Origin: Gymnogyps californianus
Lineage: Eukaryota > Chordata > Aves > Accipitriformes > Cathartidae
Assembly: GCF_018139145.2 (NCBI RefSeq)
Contig: NC_059480.1
Span: forward strand, 14,074,428-14,138,427
Length of the DNA: 64,000 nucleotides
Reading direction: 5' to 3'
Shown here: positions 61,531 through 64,000 of the stretch, piece after piece
Numbering within the stretch: position 1 is the first letter of the stretch
Layout of the letters: each line of letters begins with the position of its first letter
The notes under the pieces: model-generated
What the model was told of the DNA's origin: nothing
Databases searched by the model: none
Seen by the model: only the letters and a program-made list of their open reading frames with translations
Position numbers and translations under genes: made by a program

Positions 61531-61943
61531 AGGTGGTGGTGGGGGGTGTCAGTGCCCAGGGGTAACGTCACCAAAACAATGGCTGGAGAATGTGTGTAGC
61601 TTTTGCCACTCCAGAAGCTACTGCCCCAGTGCCTTCACTGACCGTCTGGAAGGATCAAACCTGACGCAATGCTGCGTGATGTGTGATGCCATTTCTGGAG
61701 TCCTCCAAAGAGGAGGCAATGATTGACTGTGGGTAATGCAAGCAAGAAGAGAAGGACTACAGGAGAATCCAGCCCTGATCCTGAATGACAGGTATGAATT
61801 AATAGCCCCAGCCGATTCTTTAATTAAAGATGGACACTGCTTGGTAATGTCTATGCTTCTCTTGCATTTGGTTAACTGTCTGTTGGGAAACGTCACCCGT
61901 GCTGGATAAACTGAAGTGAGATGATTTTAAACTATTACGAGTG

Positions 61944-62022
61944 TTCACACAGAAGTTCATTCTGGTTTAGACTAAATTGGTTTTAATTTAATTTCACGTA
62001 ACTTCTGTGTAGATGAGGCCTA
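61944..62022. repeat. Inverted-repeat (MITE-like) element
   Basis: ACACAGAAGTT (61947-61957) and AACTTCTGTGT (62000-62010) are perfect 11-bp inverted arms around a tggtttagactaaattgg core. The end tgtgtagatgaggcc matches a dispersed sauropsid repeat remembered for 'ggtttaaactaaactgg ... tgtgtagacaaggcc'. The copy is fairly well kept. Confidence 0.6.
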
Positions 62023-62091
62023 TGGCTTGCCATTTAGCAGCAATGGTGAATTTATAGCATATGTGCTCCAAATGGACTATCATGCAAATTC

Positions 62092-62099
62092 CCTTGGCA
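62092..62099 (+). promoter_or_regulatory. Octamer word ATGCAAAT
   Basis: This is a perfect POU-factor octamer. A second copy lies at 52197-52204. An 8-base match is expected by chance about once per 65 kb per strand, so the call is weak. Confidence 0.2.
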
Positions 62100-62359
62100 T
62101 TTAGTCCAAGTCCAGTTCCAGCTGTCAGTGGAGATGGAGGAGCAGAATGGACTGCTCACATGGCCTCCCATGTAATGCAGATTGGATCTATTGTCAGTCA
62201 GATGGACTGGTGGTGTGGGAGCAGTGTGAAGCCAGTTCTTTCACTACATGGTGTGTAAAGCAATGAGGCAGACAAAAGCTGGATTTAAATTAGGGAATAT
62301 TTCTGCCAAATTTCATTCGCTGAAGCAGAGAAATAAAACATTTAATGCATCTGGCAATG

Positions 62360-62365
62360 TTTATT
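62360..62365 (-). terminator. Candidate polyadenylation signal AATAAA
   Basis: The plus strand reads TTTATT. The signal lies about 220 bases downstream of the stop of the minus-strand exon candidate at 62584-62717. Its value depends on that exon being real. Confidence 0.25.
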
Positions 62366-62583
62366 CTGTGCACAATGTTCTAGCTGATCATAAAAGAAAA
62401 TCTACGTGTGAACATTATCTAGAAACTTCATCATATTCTGAGGAGATGAGAGAGCATGATTCTGCCATGGTCTGAAAAAGGATTTGACTGAGAAAGTGGA
62501 TGCAGTTTGGCAAGAAAACAAGATGACAAGAGAAAAAGAAAAAAAAAGGTTATTTTCCATTAGGTAGGAATTACCAGTTACAA

Positions 62584-62717
62584 TCACAGCAAATTCTTAT
62601 CTGCCACAAGGGCTCCATTTTGAAAATCCTCAGTGTCCTCAACATCCTGCTCAATGGCCAGTGGCTTCCCACTTTGACTTTTTGCTGCATATTCAAAGGA
62701 AAGCAAGATCTGAATGG
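62584..62717 (-). CDS. Candidate terminal coding exon or transposase remnant
   Basis: On the minus strand, after an acceptor-like gcattttccag ending at 62718, a frame runs 43 codons to TGA at 62584-62586. About 65% of codons begin with a purine and about 40% with G, a periodicity typical of coding DNA. The peptide (IQILLSFEYAAKSQSGKP, then an acidic EQDVEDTEDF, ending ALVADKNLL) is unrecognised. The 'G-x-P' followed by an acidic run is loosely like the tails of HARBI1/Harbinger-type transposases, so an old DNA-transposon fragment is an alternative to a host exon. Confidence 0.3.
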
Positions 62718-62790
62718 CTGGAAAATGCACATGCTGCTCGTGCAGTAACTGCATGTGCACAAAAATAAAAGAATTTCTTGCCTGTGCACA

Positions 62791-62836
62791 GTGGGTGTCT
62801 ATGTCGATAAGTGGGCGTCTATGTCGATAAGTGGGC
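62791..62836 (+). repeat. 20-bp tandem duplication
   Basis: The unit GTGGGTGTCTATGTCGATAA (62791-62810) is followed by a second copy differing by one base (62811-62830) and by the first six bases of a third (gtgggc). The near identity implies a recent event or an assembly/sequencing artefact. Confidence 0.85.
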
Positions 62837-62839
62837 AGT

Positions 62840-64000
62840 AACTCTCATTATATGCATATTGCCCCTTTGCAGATTTGGCCCTGAATTCTACTGGTGAAGT
62901 TCAACTCGTATTTTCCATGACTTTTCCACTGTATCTTCTCAGAAGTTTGTGCTCGAATCATCCATTACCTTGACAGAAATAGAAGACAATGTTAAAAATA
63001 ATCCAAAGAAATAATACTAGACCATTTTTAATTACAAATGATTGAAACAGCAAGTATCAACTAATGCGAATGAAAACATAGTTGTGCAAGCCAAGTAAGA
63101 ATGTCAAGAATAACAACTTTGTAACTAGATTTGGAAAAATAAACAATGCTTTCCTTTTTACATAATAAATGTGGTGTGGATAGTGAAAAATAACATTTTA
63201 AAAATGCTGTAACATGTTTTTATTTCTACTGGTTCAAAACAGCGTTTGCTTCTTGAAATTAAATGGAATCCAGTTGAGGTTCTGTCCTTTCAGAAACTAG
63301 TCTGGTACAAGGTAATGCATTGACTATCCTTATTGATATTGTAATTTTTCTAGTATACATAGAAATTCTCATATGGGCCCTTGATATTTCACAAATTGGG
63401 GATCGTTAATAATGTTTTCCCTGTTAGAGCTATACTAATTGTGACTGTGTTGATGACATCCACCATTCTACTTAAACTGAAAATCGCTGCTTACTAAAGA
63501 AGTTGGACTCTGAGCTTAAGTCCTTGGTGACTGATTTGATTAGTCCATTTGAGTGAGAATAGGGCAACACAGGGGCTATGTTAATGGAACTTAAACAATA
63601 GGCCATCACTAATCAGAGACCTCAAGGTTGAAGTGAGGTTAATTGTTATGCGGGTGGTATTTGAAAAGAAGTGTTGACTGGTGTAATGCACTATGGGACT
63701 GTAGTATTTGAACATGCAGCCCTAAGGCCAGAGGTTTTGTTTAGTTTCCCAATGAAATTTAAAGCGACATTATGTACATCTCTAAACAACAGCCTATATG
63801 CTACTGCCTTTTGATACATCACAAGAGCAACTACTAATTGATAACAGAAATAAGCCCCCAGGCATGACATTCAGATCCAAATCTGGTACTGGATTTAAAT
63901 CCCTTTCTAAAGTTGGTGAGGTGGGAATTGATTGAGTTTTGATTAAGCCCTTCATGAAACGCACATACAAGATTCAAATGACTGTCCCCGCCCCCAAAAG
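62840..64000. other. AT-rich non-coding DNA
   Basis: Nothing recognisable is seen; no open frame of 60 codons or more lies here. Confidence 0.6.

Noticed and set aside
1..64000. CRISPR arrays, tRNA or rRNA genes, bacterial operons, endogenous retroviral LTRs
   Set aside because: No regularly spaced repeats, cloverleaf genes, rRNA motifs, operon-like coding or paired LTRs were seen.

Overview
The window looks like intergenic or intronic DNA from a sauropsid (reptile/bird) nuclear genome, most likely a bird. It is AT-rich and CpG-poor, and its longest open frame (167 codons) is a shadow of a LINE. The clearest repeat is an old, minus-strand CR1 LINE of the turtle/crocodile/bird type (about 33430-34320). 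Around it are eroded MIR-like SINE pieces, one L2-type 3' tail, and many short degenerate palindromic (MITE-like) repeats of the kind scattered through turtle, crocodilian and bird genomes. All are old, and no young transposon insertion was recognised. Recognised repeats cover only a few percent of the window, which fits a bird better than a turtle or crocodile, but the species cannot be told. No bacterial signal (operons, Shine-Dalgarno sites, dense ORFs) is present.

No gene can be named with confidence. Five stretches are coding-like and are listed as candidates only. They are: a minus-strand terminal-exon-like frame at 42007-42170 behind a strong polypyrimidine acceptor; a plus-strand 98-nt internal-exon candidate at 44110-44207 with a strong acceptor and a GTAAGT donor; minus-strand terminal-exon-like frames at 57923-58201 and 62584-62717, each with an AATAAA downstream; and a plus-strand open frame at 60525-60956 whose 5' part lies in a CpG cluster. 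A juxtaposed acceptor/donor at 54309/54310 looks like a recursive-splicing (ratchet) point and would fit a long plus-strand intron.

Layout: 1-9200 is AT-rich with three or four palindromic repeats. 9270-10240 is a GC-rich patch. 10600-22000 carries most of the palindromic repeats, a CpG-dense patch (15490-15685), a 74-nt near-perfect hairpin (19459-19532) and the L2-like tail. 22000-33400 holds a purine-rich tract and the MIR-like pieces. 33430-34320 is the CR1. 34320-42000 is very AT-rich and nearly empty. 42000-44700 is the most gene-like or regulatory-like part (two exon candidates and a perfect RFX-type X-box palindrome). 45000-64000 alternates AT-rich DNA with GC-rich islets, a G-quadruplex motif, a 20-bp tandem duplication and the remaining exon candidates.

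Nothing here amounts to a demonstrated new biological system. The best leads are the exon candidates, the hairpin, the ratchet-type splice site and the X-box. All repeat and exon calls come from reading the sequence and remembered family patterns; no database search was run.
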